Shown here: piece after piece, positions 18,486-25,272 of the stretch
Position numbering within the stretch: the stretch's first letter is position 1
How the letters are laid out: each line of letters begins with the position of its first letter
Source: Streptomyces sp. ERV7
GTDB lineage: Bacteria > Actinomycetota > Actinomycetes > Streptomycetales > Streptomycetaceae
DNA length: 64,000 bases
Assembly: GCF_001653515.1 (NCBI RefSeq)
Contig: NZ_LYOY01000040.1
Span: 1,364,001-1,428,000 of the forward strand
Direction: 5' to 3'
Position numbers and translations under genes: made by a program
The notes under the pieces: model-generated
The model's input: only the letters and a program-made list of their open reading frames with translations
Told to the model about the DNA's origin: nothing
Database searches by the model: none

Positions 18486-18953
18486 ATGCATCCCACTGAG
18501 CTGGTGACCCGTCAGGCCGAGGCGATCGTTGACCGTCTCGGCCTGACGGGCCGGTGCGAGATCTCGGTCGTGACCGTTGGGTACGACCCCACAGCCCTCA
18601 CGAGGGAAACCGCTACTGCGCCCTTCACGACGGAGGCGTACAGCTCCTGGCTCACCGTGCAGTCGGGGCCAGAGCCGCTCGACGATGAGCCACCCCTGGA
18701 CGAAGGCGTCCACGTGCTGGTAACCAGCGCCGACGAGTCGACGCGGGTCCACCTGCCACCGGACATGGAGGACGTCGAAACTCTGGTGCTCCTGGCTGAC
18801 CGGCTGCAGGACTGGGCCGTTGAACTGACCCATGGCCAGGCCCTGCCGCCATGTCCAGGGCACCCGCACCCGATGTCTGCTGCCGCAGTGGACGACAGTG
18901 CGGCCTGGGTCTGCCCCTCCAGCCCCGAACAGGCGTTGTTCCTGATCGCCTGA
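18486..18953 (+). CDS. Hypothetical protein in the tRNA-Gly island
   Basis: A 155-aa acidic soluble protein (MHPTELVTRQAEAIVDRLGL onward) that I cannot assign. The N-terminal helix is followed by a beta-rich middle (CEISVVTVGYDPTALTRETA, DEGVHVLVTSADEST) and a helical segment (DVETLVLLADRLQDWAVELT). The region near PPCPGHPHPMSA has a Cys-x-Gly-His pattern but no known metal motif. The start is ATG 18486 with no good ribosome site. It is the only apparently intact soluble protein of the island. Confidence 0.55.
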   Translation: MHPTELVTRQAEAIVDRLGLTGRCEISVVTVGYDPTALTRETATAPFTTEAYSSWLTVQSGPEPLDDEPPLDEGVHVLVTSADESTRVHLPPDMEDVETLVLLADRLQDWAVELTHGQALPPCPGHPHPMSAAAVDDSAAWVCPSSPEQALFLIA

Positions 18954-19082
18954 CCCGCCGCAACGCCGCTCCAAGCCGCACCAGAACCCGCTCCCAGCGG
19001 GAGTCGCTAGTGGACAGGACCGGCGGGACGCCGGCCCAGCCCTGCGGGTGCTCAGGCTTCCCGCACGGCTGACTCATCGGCC

Positions 19083-19442
19083 GTGCCGCACGGGCGTGAG
19101 AGGAAGGGGTGGACGGTCGCCCCTTCGCCACCACCCATCACCCAGACCGCGGTCCGCGAGCTCTACGAGGAAACCGGCCTGACCGTGAAGCCGGATGCCC
19201 TCAAGGTCGCCCACATCATCCACGGCGCCTGGGGCGTCGAAGCCCCCAACGGCTTCCTCACGGTCGTCTTCGTAACCCACGAATGGGACGGCGAGCCCGA
19301 GAACCGCGAGCCCCGCAAGCACTCCCAAGTCAGCTGGGTCGACGCCGCCGCCATCCCCGGGGAGTTCATGGCCACCACCGCCAGCGCCCTCCATCGGTAC
19401 CTGTCCGAAGGCCCTCAGGTCTCCCTCGACGGCTGGCAATAG
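19083..19442 (+). pseudogene. Nudix hydrolase fragment (5'-truncated)
   Basis: Recognisable sequence begins at about 19137: ITQTAVRELYEETGLTV contains the second half of the Nudix box (RE-x2-EE-x-GL), followed by the late strands (NGFLTVVFVTHEWDGEPENR, EPRKHSQVSWVDAA). The first strand and the Gly-x5-Glu half of the box are missing and are replaced by unrelated sequence, so the metal site is incomplete. Probably a remnant of an NTP pyrophosphohydrolase gene cut at its 5' end. Confidence 0.7.
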
Positions 19443-19740
19443 GAGCCATTCATCCCTTCACAAGGCCTGGCAATGCCTTCGAGGAGCTGACCACTTGCCT
19501 TCTGCTTTCACAGACCGATGAGGTCACAAGCGGTACCAGGCTGGCCAAGTCAGCGTTAAGGGCAGGGAGATGAGAGGAACATCGACGGTGCGGTGCTGTA
19601 ACCCGACTCCTGGGGGGGGGATCCACCGGTGCTACTCCCGTCTACCCACTGCCACCACGGGCTTTCTCCGTTCCACCCCGCCTGCGACCTCATCCAGACC
19701 AGCGAAAACGGCGAAACCCGAGCAAGAACAGGACACAGAC

Positions 19741-20508
19741 ATGAGCTCCCCGTACCCGCAGCGGGACCCCGATCCCCAGCTGACGCCTGCGCCACCGAAG
19801 AAGCCCATGGGCAAGGGCAAGAAGATCGCCATGGGCGTCGGCGGCGGTGTGGTGCTGCTCATCGTCATCGGCAGCCTGAGCCCTAAGGGTGACGATGGCA
19901 AGGACGACAACAAGGCCGAGACCGCTAAGAGCGTCCGTACGGCAACCGGACTACCGACCCCCGCGACCACACCGTCGGCGCAGCCCGCGACCAAGCCGGA
20001 CAAGCAGCCCACCCTTGCCGCCCCTGCGGCCAATCCGCTGCCCGACCTCATCGGCATCGGTCTCCAGAGCGCCCAGGACCAAGCCCAGGCCGCGGGGTTC
20101 TACAACCTGGCCTCCCACGACGCCACCGGCCAGGGCCGCTATCAGGTCCTCGACCGCAACTGGAAGGTGTGCTTCCAGACTCCTCGCGCCGGACAGGTGC
20201 CCTCCGGCGCGAAGATCGAGTTCGGAGCGGTGAAGACCGACGAGAGCTGCCCCTCGACGGACCTGAACCCGGCAGGCGCCGAGACAGGCGGCTCCCTCCC
20301 CGACTTCACCGGCAAGAGCGTCCAAGCCGCCCGCCGGGCCCTGGACACCTCCGCGTCCATCACCGCCGAAGACGTCAGCGGCCGGGACCGCGCCGTCCTG
20401 ATGGAGAGCCACTGGAAGATCTGCTCGCAGACTCCGGCGGCCGCCAGCAGGTGGAACGGCCAGCCCATCACGTTCAAGGTGGTCAAGACCGCCGAGAACT
20501 GCCCCTGA
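19741..20508 (+). CDS. Membrane protein with two PASTA-like domains
   Basis: A 255-aa protein: Pro-rich cytoplasmic N-terminus, basic KKPMGKGKK, one membrane span (about 28-46), a Thr/Pro/Ala linker, then two related extracytoplasmic domains (about 98-175 and 188-255). Each has the PASTA pattern (LPDLIGIGLQSAQDQAQAAGF; LPDFTGKSVQAARRALD) ending in W-K-x-C-x-Q-TP and a Cys-Pro pair, suggesting one disulphide per repeat. PASTA domains bind peptidoglycan fragments or beta-lactams. It has no kinase domain, unlike PknB. It is the best preserved gene of the island. The start is ATG 19741; the ribosome site is poor. Confidence 0.75.
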   Translation: MSSPYPQRDPDPQLTPAPPKKPMGKGKKIAMGVGGGVVLLIVIGSLSPKGDDGKDDNKAETAKSVRTATGLPTPATTPSAQPATKPDKQPTLAAPAANPLPDLIGIGLQSAQDQAQAAGFYNLASHDATGQGRYQVLDRNWKVCFQTPRAGQVPSGAKIEFGAVKTDESCPSTDLNPAGAETGGSLPDFTGKSVQAARRALDTSASITAEDVSGRDRAVLMESHWKICSQTPAAASRWNGQPITFKVVKTAENCP

Positions 20509-20567
20509 GCCATGCCTGTTCACCGTCTCCGGGCGGCGCCGCCTCGTCCCACGCCACCGCAGGTTGG

Positions 20568-20708
20568 AAGTGAATCCATCCGGCCGCCGTGTCGCTCGCC
20601 CATGGTGAACTCGGACGCCAGGAAGCGTACGCCGAGCATCGCCTCCATGTTCCGCTCGATCAAGGTCTGCAGCTCGCGCTCGACGGGCACGAGGCCATCG
20701 CATCTCAG
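20568..20708 (-). pseudogene. Fragment of a DUF5655/PD-(D/E)xK-like nuclease gene
   Basis: Some 47 residues read VPVERELQTLIERNMEAMLG, then VRFLASEFTMGERHGGRMDS. This matches the opening of a family of restriction-like endonuclease proteins (ERxLQxLIExNLExxLGVRFLATEY, HGGRIDTLG). Sequence on both sides is unrelated: before it there is no start, and after MDSL the expected catalytic strand (ENGSPVIIEYK) is missing. A broken remnant lying just inside the right repeat. Confidence 0.6.
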
Positions 20709-20856
20709 CAGGCCGCTTCGCCCACCGCGTGCCCCAGCCGTGCCCTCCGGACCGGAAAATCCCGGTCTACAGCGGTGCAAGCCGGTCCGCGCCAGAAGCC
20801 CTGGCAGCCCTGTTTTCGCAGGTCAGACAGCACACCGGCCACGCAGCACCCGTTGA

Positions 20857-20900
20857 TTCCCAAGCTCAGAGCGCGGGTTCGATTCCCGTCACTCGCTCCA
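20857..20900. repeat. Right attachment-site repeat (partial tRNA-Gly copy)
   Basis: This exact 44-bp copy of the tRNA-Gly 3' part includes the encoded CCA. It lacks the 5' half and the promoter, so it is not a functional tRNA. It marks the right boundary of the island. Confidence 0.8.
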
Positions 20901-21092
20901 TGACAAAGGCCCTGGTCCATGACCGGGGCCTTGTTTGTTGTCTGGACCCGTGCCGGGGTGTCCGGCGGGCCGGGCGGCGGCGGTTCCGGCGCTCTGGGCG
21001 GTGCCCAGGGCCGCGGCGACGAGCAGGGCGGCCGCGAGGGCGGTTCTCGCGGATCCGGCAGATCTCGCTCGGGTGGGCGTGTGTCTGTTCAC
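20889..21092 (-). pseudogene. Orphan signal peptide: 5' end of a secreted-protein gene, truncated
   Basis: From GTG 21092, with GGAGGAGCCAC immediately upstream (an excellent ribosome site), the frame encodes a textbook Sec signal peptide: basic MNRHTPTRARSAGSAR, hydrophobic TALAAALLVAAAL, then an Ala-rich cleavage region. After about 50 codons it runs into the terminator and the tRNA copy and stops at 20889, so the mature protein is gone. The broken arabinofuranosidase on the same strand at 18163 lacks exactly such a 5' end, which suggests the two were once one gene. Confidence 0.65.
20905..20938 (+). terminator. Terminator after the right tRNA copy
   Basis: AAGGCCC-GGTC pairs with GACC-GGGCCTT around CAT, followed by GTTTGTT. 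It resembles the left terminator, and the following GTTGTC(T/C)GGACC is shared as well, so it is likely the ancestral tRNA-Gly terminator or its duplicate. Confidence 0.7.
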
Positions 21093-21223
21093 GTGGCTCC
21101 TCCAGACCGGACCGGGGTCCGGACGTCATGGGGTACGACGGTGGGGGTGGGAGCACGGTCCGGCGGCGGCGCGGGATGGTGCGCCGCGGCGGAACCGGGT
21201 GAGCGACTAGTAATGTTCATGTC

Positions 21224-21241
21224 ATTGACAGAACTGTCAAT
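21224..21241. promoter_or_regulatory. Palindromic operator overlapping a promoter of the orphan signal-peptide gene
   Basis: ATTGACAGAACTGTCAAT has perfect 8-bp arms around AA. On the minus strand it contains TTGACA, and 17 bases further AACATT, a plausible -35/-10 pair about 110 bases before the GTG at 21092. The layout suggests a repressed, perhaps sugar-inducible, secreted enzyme. Confidence 0.6.
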
Positions 21242-21345
21242 AGCCGCAGGAGCCACACACGTTCACGCGAGATGCTTTCGAGCCGCGCCCGCTCCGGAGA
21301 GCCGGGGCGGGCGGCGGACTCAGGAATCCGTTCCCCCCGTCGGCT

Positions 21346-21822
21346 CTACTGGGCGCCGTGGTCCAGACATGGACACTCCCGCCCGCACAAGCGGCAGGCC
21401 GGGGCCGGTAACGGGGTCGGCGCGAACAACAGGTCCAGGACCGCGTCCACGTCGTAGCCGTCCAACTCGCTTCCCTCCGGAACGAGTTGGTACGTACGGG
21501 AAAGGAACTCCGCGACGTCCTCCAGACCGGCGAGCAGATCGGCGCTCCCTTCGTCCGAATCCAGCCTGATCCGTAACCCCCCTTCGCCGCAGTACCAGAC
21601 CCGCACGTCCCCCATGCCCACCGGGCGGCGGGACGTCAGCCCCTCGGCCACCAGGTCGCGGCCCATCGTCCAGGTGGTGTGGGTGCCGTTGCCGCACACG
21701 AAGTCCACGGACACCGCGAGCGGATCGTCGGAGTCATAGGTCATCACGGCTTCCACCGGTGTCATGGCATCACCCCCCTCGTGCAGCAGCTCCACATACA
21801 GCGGTACGCAGATCTCTTCCAT
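21346..21822 (-). CDS. SsgA-like protein (SALP), sporulation/cell-division regulator, with Cys-rich tail
   Basis: A 158-aa member of the SsgA-like family, unique to sporulating actinomycetes, which localises septum and peptidoglycan-synthesis events. Family features: TPVEAVMTYDSDDPLAVSVDF, TWTMGRDLVAEGL, GMGDVRVW and LVPEGSELDG. The last 25 residues add C-x2-C-x3-C-x-C (CRLCGRECPC), which is not part of the usual family end and could bind metal. Codon 83 (21574-21576) is TTA, so expression should need bldA. GGGGGGAGAC precedes the ATG. Which Ssg subgroup it belongs to cannot be told by eye. Confidence 0.85.
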   Translation of the reverse strand: MEEICVPLYVELLHEGGDAMTPVEAVMTYDSDDPLAVSVDFVCGNGTHTTWTMGRDLVAEGLTSRRPVGMGDVRVWYCGEGGLRIRLDSDEGSADLLAGLEDVAEFLSRTYQLVPEGSELDGYDVDAVLDLLFAPTPLPAPACRLCGRECPCLDHGAQ

Positions 21823-22245
21823 GTCTCCCCCCTCGGGACGGGCACCAGCGTCGTCTCTATGTCCTCTATGACGAAATGGACAGTGGTGTTAGTGACGGAT
21901 TCCACCACCTCACATACGCCCCGCGCGCCCGAACCTGCTCAACTGCCCCCATCGGAACCCGAAAACGTGTAGGCGCGCCCACAGTCAAGGGGGCGCGCCG
22001 GACACACGAAGGCGTCGGGACGGCTCAACACGCCCCCTCGCCCTGCCACACGCCCCACTGGCCGGCGATCCCCGCTCCCCGCTCCGGGTCCACCACTTGG
22101 CCCGACGAGCCGTACGGGACGGTCGCGCCCCGCCCGACCGCGCCGCCCTCCGCCACGCCCGCGCGCCGCGCGACCCTCGTTGTCAGTGCCGCGAGGGATG
22201 CTTGACGGTCCGACACCTTTTTCCGGACACGAGGGAGAAACCGAG
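21823..22245. other. Gene-free divergent promoter region
   Basis: 423 bases between the SsgA-like gene and the next plus-strand gene. The part next to the SsgA-like gene (21850-21910) is locally AT-richer, as expected for its promoter. The rest is GC-rich with no hairpin or repeat that I can support; a 63-codon minus frame at 22025-22216 was considered and not accepted. Confidence 0.5.
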
Positions 22246-22473
22246 ATGACCGAACCGGAGCGCACGGCCGCCAAGGCGTACGTCCGGCTGCTGCGGACCG
22301 CGCAGGCCGTGCTCGCCGACCCGGCGACGGCCCCGCGCGCCCTCGCGCTGCTCACCGGGCCGATGGCCGAGGCCGAGGAATCCCTGCGGGCGGCGGGCCT
22401 GGCGGGCAACGAGGCCAGACTGTTCGCCCTCGTGGACGACCTCCAGACCGATACCTGCGCCTCGGGTCCATGA
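22246..22473 (+). CDS. Small hypothetical helical protein (75 aa)
   Basis: MTEPERTAAKAYVRLLRTAQ onward: 75 residues, two or three amphipathic helices, no membrane segment, no family I recognise. The start is ATG 22246 with GGGAGAAACCGAG in front. It may be co-transcribed with the DUF985 cupin gene 64 bases downstream. Function unknown. Confidence 0.6.
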   Translation: MTEPERTAAKAYVRLLRTAQAVLADPATAPRALALLTGPMAEAEESLRAAGLAGNEARLFALVDDLQTDTCASGP

Positions 22474-22537
22474 GGCCGGGCCGCACCTGCCACTATGGGG
22501 GCTCCGGGGGCGACGGCAAGGGGAAAGGGTGCACGTC

Positions 22538-23002
22538 ATGCGGGACTGGGTCGCCGAGCTCGGGCTCGAACCCCACACGGAGGGCGGATACTTCCGCCGG
22601 ATCTACACCAGCGCGCACACCCTGTCGCTGCCCCGGGGCCCCAGACCGGCCGCCACCTCCATCCACTATCTGCTCACCCGTGACGCGCCCCGCGGCCGCC
22701 TGCACCGCAATCGCAGCGACATCCTGCACTTCCTCATCGACGGCGGACCGCTCGAATACGTGACGCTCGCCCCGGACGGCACCCTCGGCCGCGTCCGCCT
22801 CGGCGCGGACGACGAGAGATTCCTGCTCGTCCCCGGCGGCCACTGGAAGGCGTCCCAGCTGGTCGACGGCGCCGAACAGGGCCTGGTCGCCGAAGTGGTC
22901 ACCCCCGGCTTCGACTACGCGGACCACGAGTTCGCGACAGAGGCGGACCTGCGCGGATTTCCGGACGCGAACGACGCGCTCCGGCCATTCCTGACCGCGT
23001 GA
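22538..23002 (+). CDS. DUF985 cupin-family protein
   Basis: A 154-aa single-domain cupin of the DUF985 family: LEPHTEGGYFRRIYTSAHT, the strand ATSIHYLLTRDAPRGRLHRN, LHFLIDGGPLEYV, VPGGHWKASQLVDGAEQGLV. Eukaryotic and bacterial relatives have a conserved ligand pocket, but no reaction is established that I can name. ATG 22538 lies nine bases after GGGGAAAGG; the GTG at 22529 directly abuts that site and is less likely. Confidence 0.8.
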   Translation: MRDWVAELGLEPHTEGGYFRRIYTSAHTLSLPRGPRPAATSIHYLLTRDAPRGRLHRNRSDILHFLIDGGPLEYVTLAPDGTLGRVRLGADDERFLLVPGGHWKASQLVDGAEQGLVAEVVTPGFDYADHEFATEADLRGFPDANDALRPFLTA

Positions 23003-23142
23003 CCCGCGCGCCACCTTGCTCGCGTGTGGCAATCTCGCCAATGACCGCCTCCGGATCACCCTGGCGGTCTAGACCAATGATACAAAGGCAGTCGCTCCAC
23101 AGAACCACTCAGACACCCGCAGTGATCGATCTAGGGAGACAC

Positions 23143-23925
23143 ATGCCCGGCACACATGGTCATTCCCTGCCCCCCGTCCCCCGCTACCTGGAGATCGCCC
23201 ACGACCTCAAGTCCACGATCGAGTCCGGCACTTCGGCCCCCGGCCACCGGCTGCCCGCCGAGCGGATCCTCGCCGAGCACTACCGCAGCAACCGCCAGAC
23301 GATCCGTCAGGCCCTGGACGTCCTGCGGCAGGAGGGGCTCATCAGCACCGAGAAGCGCGGCTCGTTCGTCCGCGGCGACCGCCCCGGCGAGGCGCACGCA
23401 CGGCTGCTCCAGGCGCCCCCCGAGGCACAGTTCCCGCTGGGCGCGCTCAGCCCCCGCGCGGGCATCGCAGCCGCAACCCGGCTGGTCTGGGAGGCCGCTC
23501 CCGCCGCCTACGCGACACAGCTGGGCCTGCGGCCCGGCGTGCGCACCCTCGTCCACTACTACACGGCCTCGGCCGGCGACAGGGTGATCCAGCACGCGGT
23601 CAGCTACCTCTCCCCCAGCCTCATCGCCCAGATCCCGCTCCTCGCCCGCTACGAGCGGACGCTGTCCCACCACACCCACAGCGATCTGCGCCGGCTCTAC
23701 GCCTGGGCGGCGGACGCGGGGCTCAGCCTGGAGCACAACGAACAGCTCACCATGGCCCCCGGCGACGCCCGCTCCGACGGCGTCCCGCAGCTGGAGATCC
23801 ACCGCGAGGTGCGCGACCAGCACCACCGCACCGTGGAGATCACCCTGCTGACCTTCCCCCATGCCGAACAAGGCCCGATATATCACTTCACGTCCCCGGC
23901 CCGGGATGTGCGTCCGCCACTCTGA
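23143..23925 (+). CDS. GntR/HutC-family transcriptional regulator
   Basis: A 260-aa regulator with an N-terminal GntR winged helix (about 10-75; VPRYLEIAHDLKSTIESG, LPAERILAEHYRSNRQTIRQ) and a C-terminal UTRA ligand-binding domain (about 95-250). UTRA regulators sense sugars, amino sugars or other small molecules. AGGGAGAC sits just before ATG 23143. The AT-richer stretch about 40-60 bases upstream is probably its promoter. The adjacent secreted protein gene starts 18 bases downstream and may be co-transcribed. Confidence 0.85.
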   Translation: MPGTHGHSLPPVPRYLEIAHDLKSTIESGTSAPGHRLPAERILAEHYRSNRQTIRQALDVLRQEGLISTEKRGSFVRGDRPGEAHARLLQAPPEAQFPLGALSPRAGIAAATRLVWEAAPAAYATQLGLRPGVRTLVHYYTASAGDRVIQHAVSYLSPSLIAQIPLLARYERTLSHHTHSDLRRLYAWAADAGLSLEHNEQLTMAPGDARSDGVPQLEIHREVRDQHHRTVEITLLTFPHAEQGPIYHFTSPARDVRPPL

Positions 23926-23943
23926 CGCCTACCCTTCCTGCCC

Positions 23944-25272
23944 ATGACCAGATCATGGAAGACAGGGCTCACCGCCCTGGCCGCCGGGTTCGCCGCCGTC
24001 ACCGGATCCCTGGCGACGGCCGGTCCCGCCCAGGCGGCCACCCCGTTCGGCTCGATCGACAGCGCCGTCGTCGGCCAGTTCGCCCTCGACCCGGTCGCGG
24101 ACTTCGGCGGGCAGCGCCAGAACACCTTCGACGTCTACGACGAGGCGATCAAGGCGGTCGAGGCCAAGGGCGCGGTCGCCCAGGTGAACGCCACGAGCGT
24201 GCTCACCTCGGGCGGCCGCACCGGCACCAACGGCCTGTGCCACAGCACCGGCCTGGCGTCGAGTCTCAGCCCCACGGGCTTCTGCTGGGACAAGGCGGAC
24301 GACACGTCCAACTCGTACACCGACGCGGGCGGCTGGACGCCGCAGGGCCTGACCGGCTCGTACGACGCCCAGCCCGGCGGTCTCGTCGACGGCCACAAGG
24401 CGTTCCTGGCCTCCTGGCACTTCAGCCGGGGCCTGGGCGGGGCGAACCCGGTGCCCAACGAGTTCGCCCGGGTCAGTCTGGTCAACGCCGACAACAACAA
24501 GATCTCGTACAACCATCTGCTGCTCGTCGAGCCGACCGGCACCCGCGCGGGCGGCGACGGCGACTTCCGGGCCGTCCAGGGCACCCACGCCGACGGCGTG
24601 GTCTGGTACGGCAACAAGGTCTTCGTCGCCAACGGCCGCTGGCTGCAGGTGTACGACCTCCAGCACATCTGGAAGGTCAATTCCAGCCAGGAGTCGGTCG
24701 GCATCACCGGCACCACGTCCTCGGCGCGCTGGAGCAACTACGCGCTGCCGATGGTCGGCCGCTACCGCACCACCGCCGACGACAGCACCGCCTGTGTGGT
24801 GACCACCGGCACCAGCCCCTGCCTGAACTCGCTGAGCCTGGACCGCACCGGCCAGGACGGCCTGGTCTCCGCCGAGTACAAGTCCGGCGGCGCGGGCGGC
24901 CGCGTCGTGCGCTGGCCGCTGAACTACCTCACCGCGCTCCCCACCACCACCGACCCGTCCGGTCACGGCGTCAGCCACGCCACCGTCGGCTACTCGTCGC
25001 CGGTCTGGGCGATGCAGGGCGCCGCGACCAACGGCCAGTACTGGTACATGAGCGGCACCTGCCCCACCGGCACCGGCGGCGGATCCGGTGACGCCATCGA
25101 CTACTCGTGCATCCACCGGGCGCTGCCCAACGACGCCCCGCACGTGTACACCACCTCCCCGGTGCTGACCCAGAACCTCGGCTACTCGCCGGACACGGGC
25201 CGGATCTGGGGCATCAACGAGCGCATCAACTCCACCACCGGCATACGGGTCGTCTTCTCGATCACGGGCTGA
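23944..25272 (+). CDS. Secreted protein of unknown function (442 aa)
   Basis: A Sec signal peptide (MTRSWKTGLTALAAGFAAVT onward, cleavage after AQA near residue 36) precedes about 400 residues rich in Gly, Asn, Ser and Tyr with regular short strands, resembling a beta-propeller or other all-beta fold (VVWYGNKVFVANGRWLQVYD). Four to six cysteines could form disulphides. I recall homologues annotated only as secreted proteins in Streptomyces. It ends 11 bases inside the convergent transporter gene. Confidence 0.7.
   Translation: MTRSWKTGLTALAAGFAAVTGSLATAGPAQAATPFGSIDSAVVGQFALDPVADFGGQRQNTFDVYDEAIKAVEAKGAVAQVNATSVLTSGGRTGTNGLCHSTGLASSLSPTGFCWDKADDTSNSYTDAGGWTPQGLTGSYDAQPGGLVDGHKAFLASWHFSRGLGGANPVPNEFARVSLVNADNNKISYNHLLLVEPTGTRAGGDGDFRAVQGTHADGVVWYGNKVFVANGRWLQVYDLQHIWKVNSSQESVGITGTTSSARWSNYALPMVGRYRTTADDSTACVVTTGTSPCLNSLSLDRTGQDGLVSAEYKSGGAGGRVVRWPLNYLTALPTTTDPSGHGVSHATVGYSSPVWAMQGAATNGQYWYMSGTCPTGTGGGSGDAIDYSCIHRALPNDAPHVYTTSPVLTQNLGYSPDTGRIWGINERINSTTGIRVVFSITG

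Larger units (their letters stand above)
18331..20856. mobile_element. Small tRNA-borne island bounded by a 44-bp direct repeat
   Basis: About 2.5 kb between the tRNA-Gly 3' end and its partial copy. It carries a 155-aa unknown protein, a 5'-truncated Nudix gene, a membrane PASTA-like protein and a nuclease fragment. Base composition is visibly less GC-extreme, with runs such as G9 at 19612-19620. No integrase, excisionase or replication gene remains, so it is either a decayed integrative element or cargo left after deletion. Confidence 0.6.
20901..21345. other. Stretch without an intact gene between the island and the SsgA-like gene
   Basis: 445 bases holding only the tRNA terminator, the orphan signal-peptide fragment and its operator. 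From 21242 to 21345 I see nothing beyond the 3' flank of the SsgA-like gene. Confidence 0.6.

Noticed and set aside
19556..19795. Minus-strand frame with PWWQWVDG inside the island
   Set aside because: No start signal and it overlaps the PASTA gene start; could be a remnant but cannot be supported.
20857..20900. Second tRNA-Gly gene
   Set aside because: Only the 3' half is present; acceptor 5' strand, D arm and promoter are missing.
22025..22216. 63-aa minus-strand small gene with a terminal Cys
   Set aside because: No convincing ribosome site, composition typical of a chance frame in GC-rich DNA, no family match.
25262..25272. Regulatory meaning of the 11-bp tail-to-tail overlap
   Set aside because: Short stop-codon overlaps of convergent genes are common in dense genomes; nothing else marks it.
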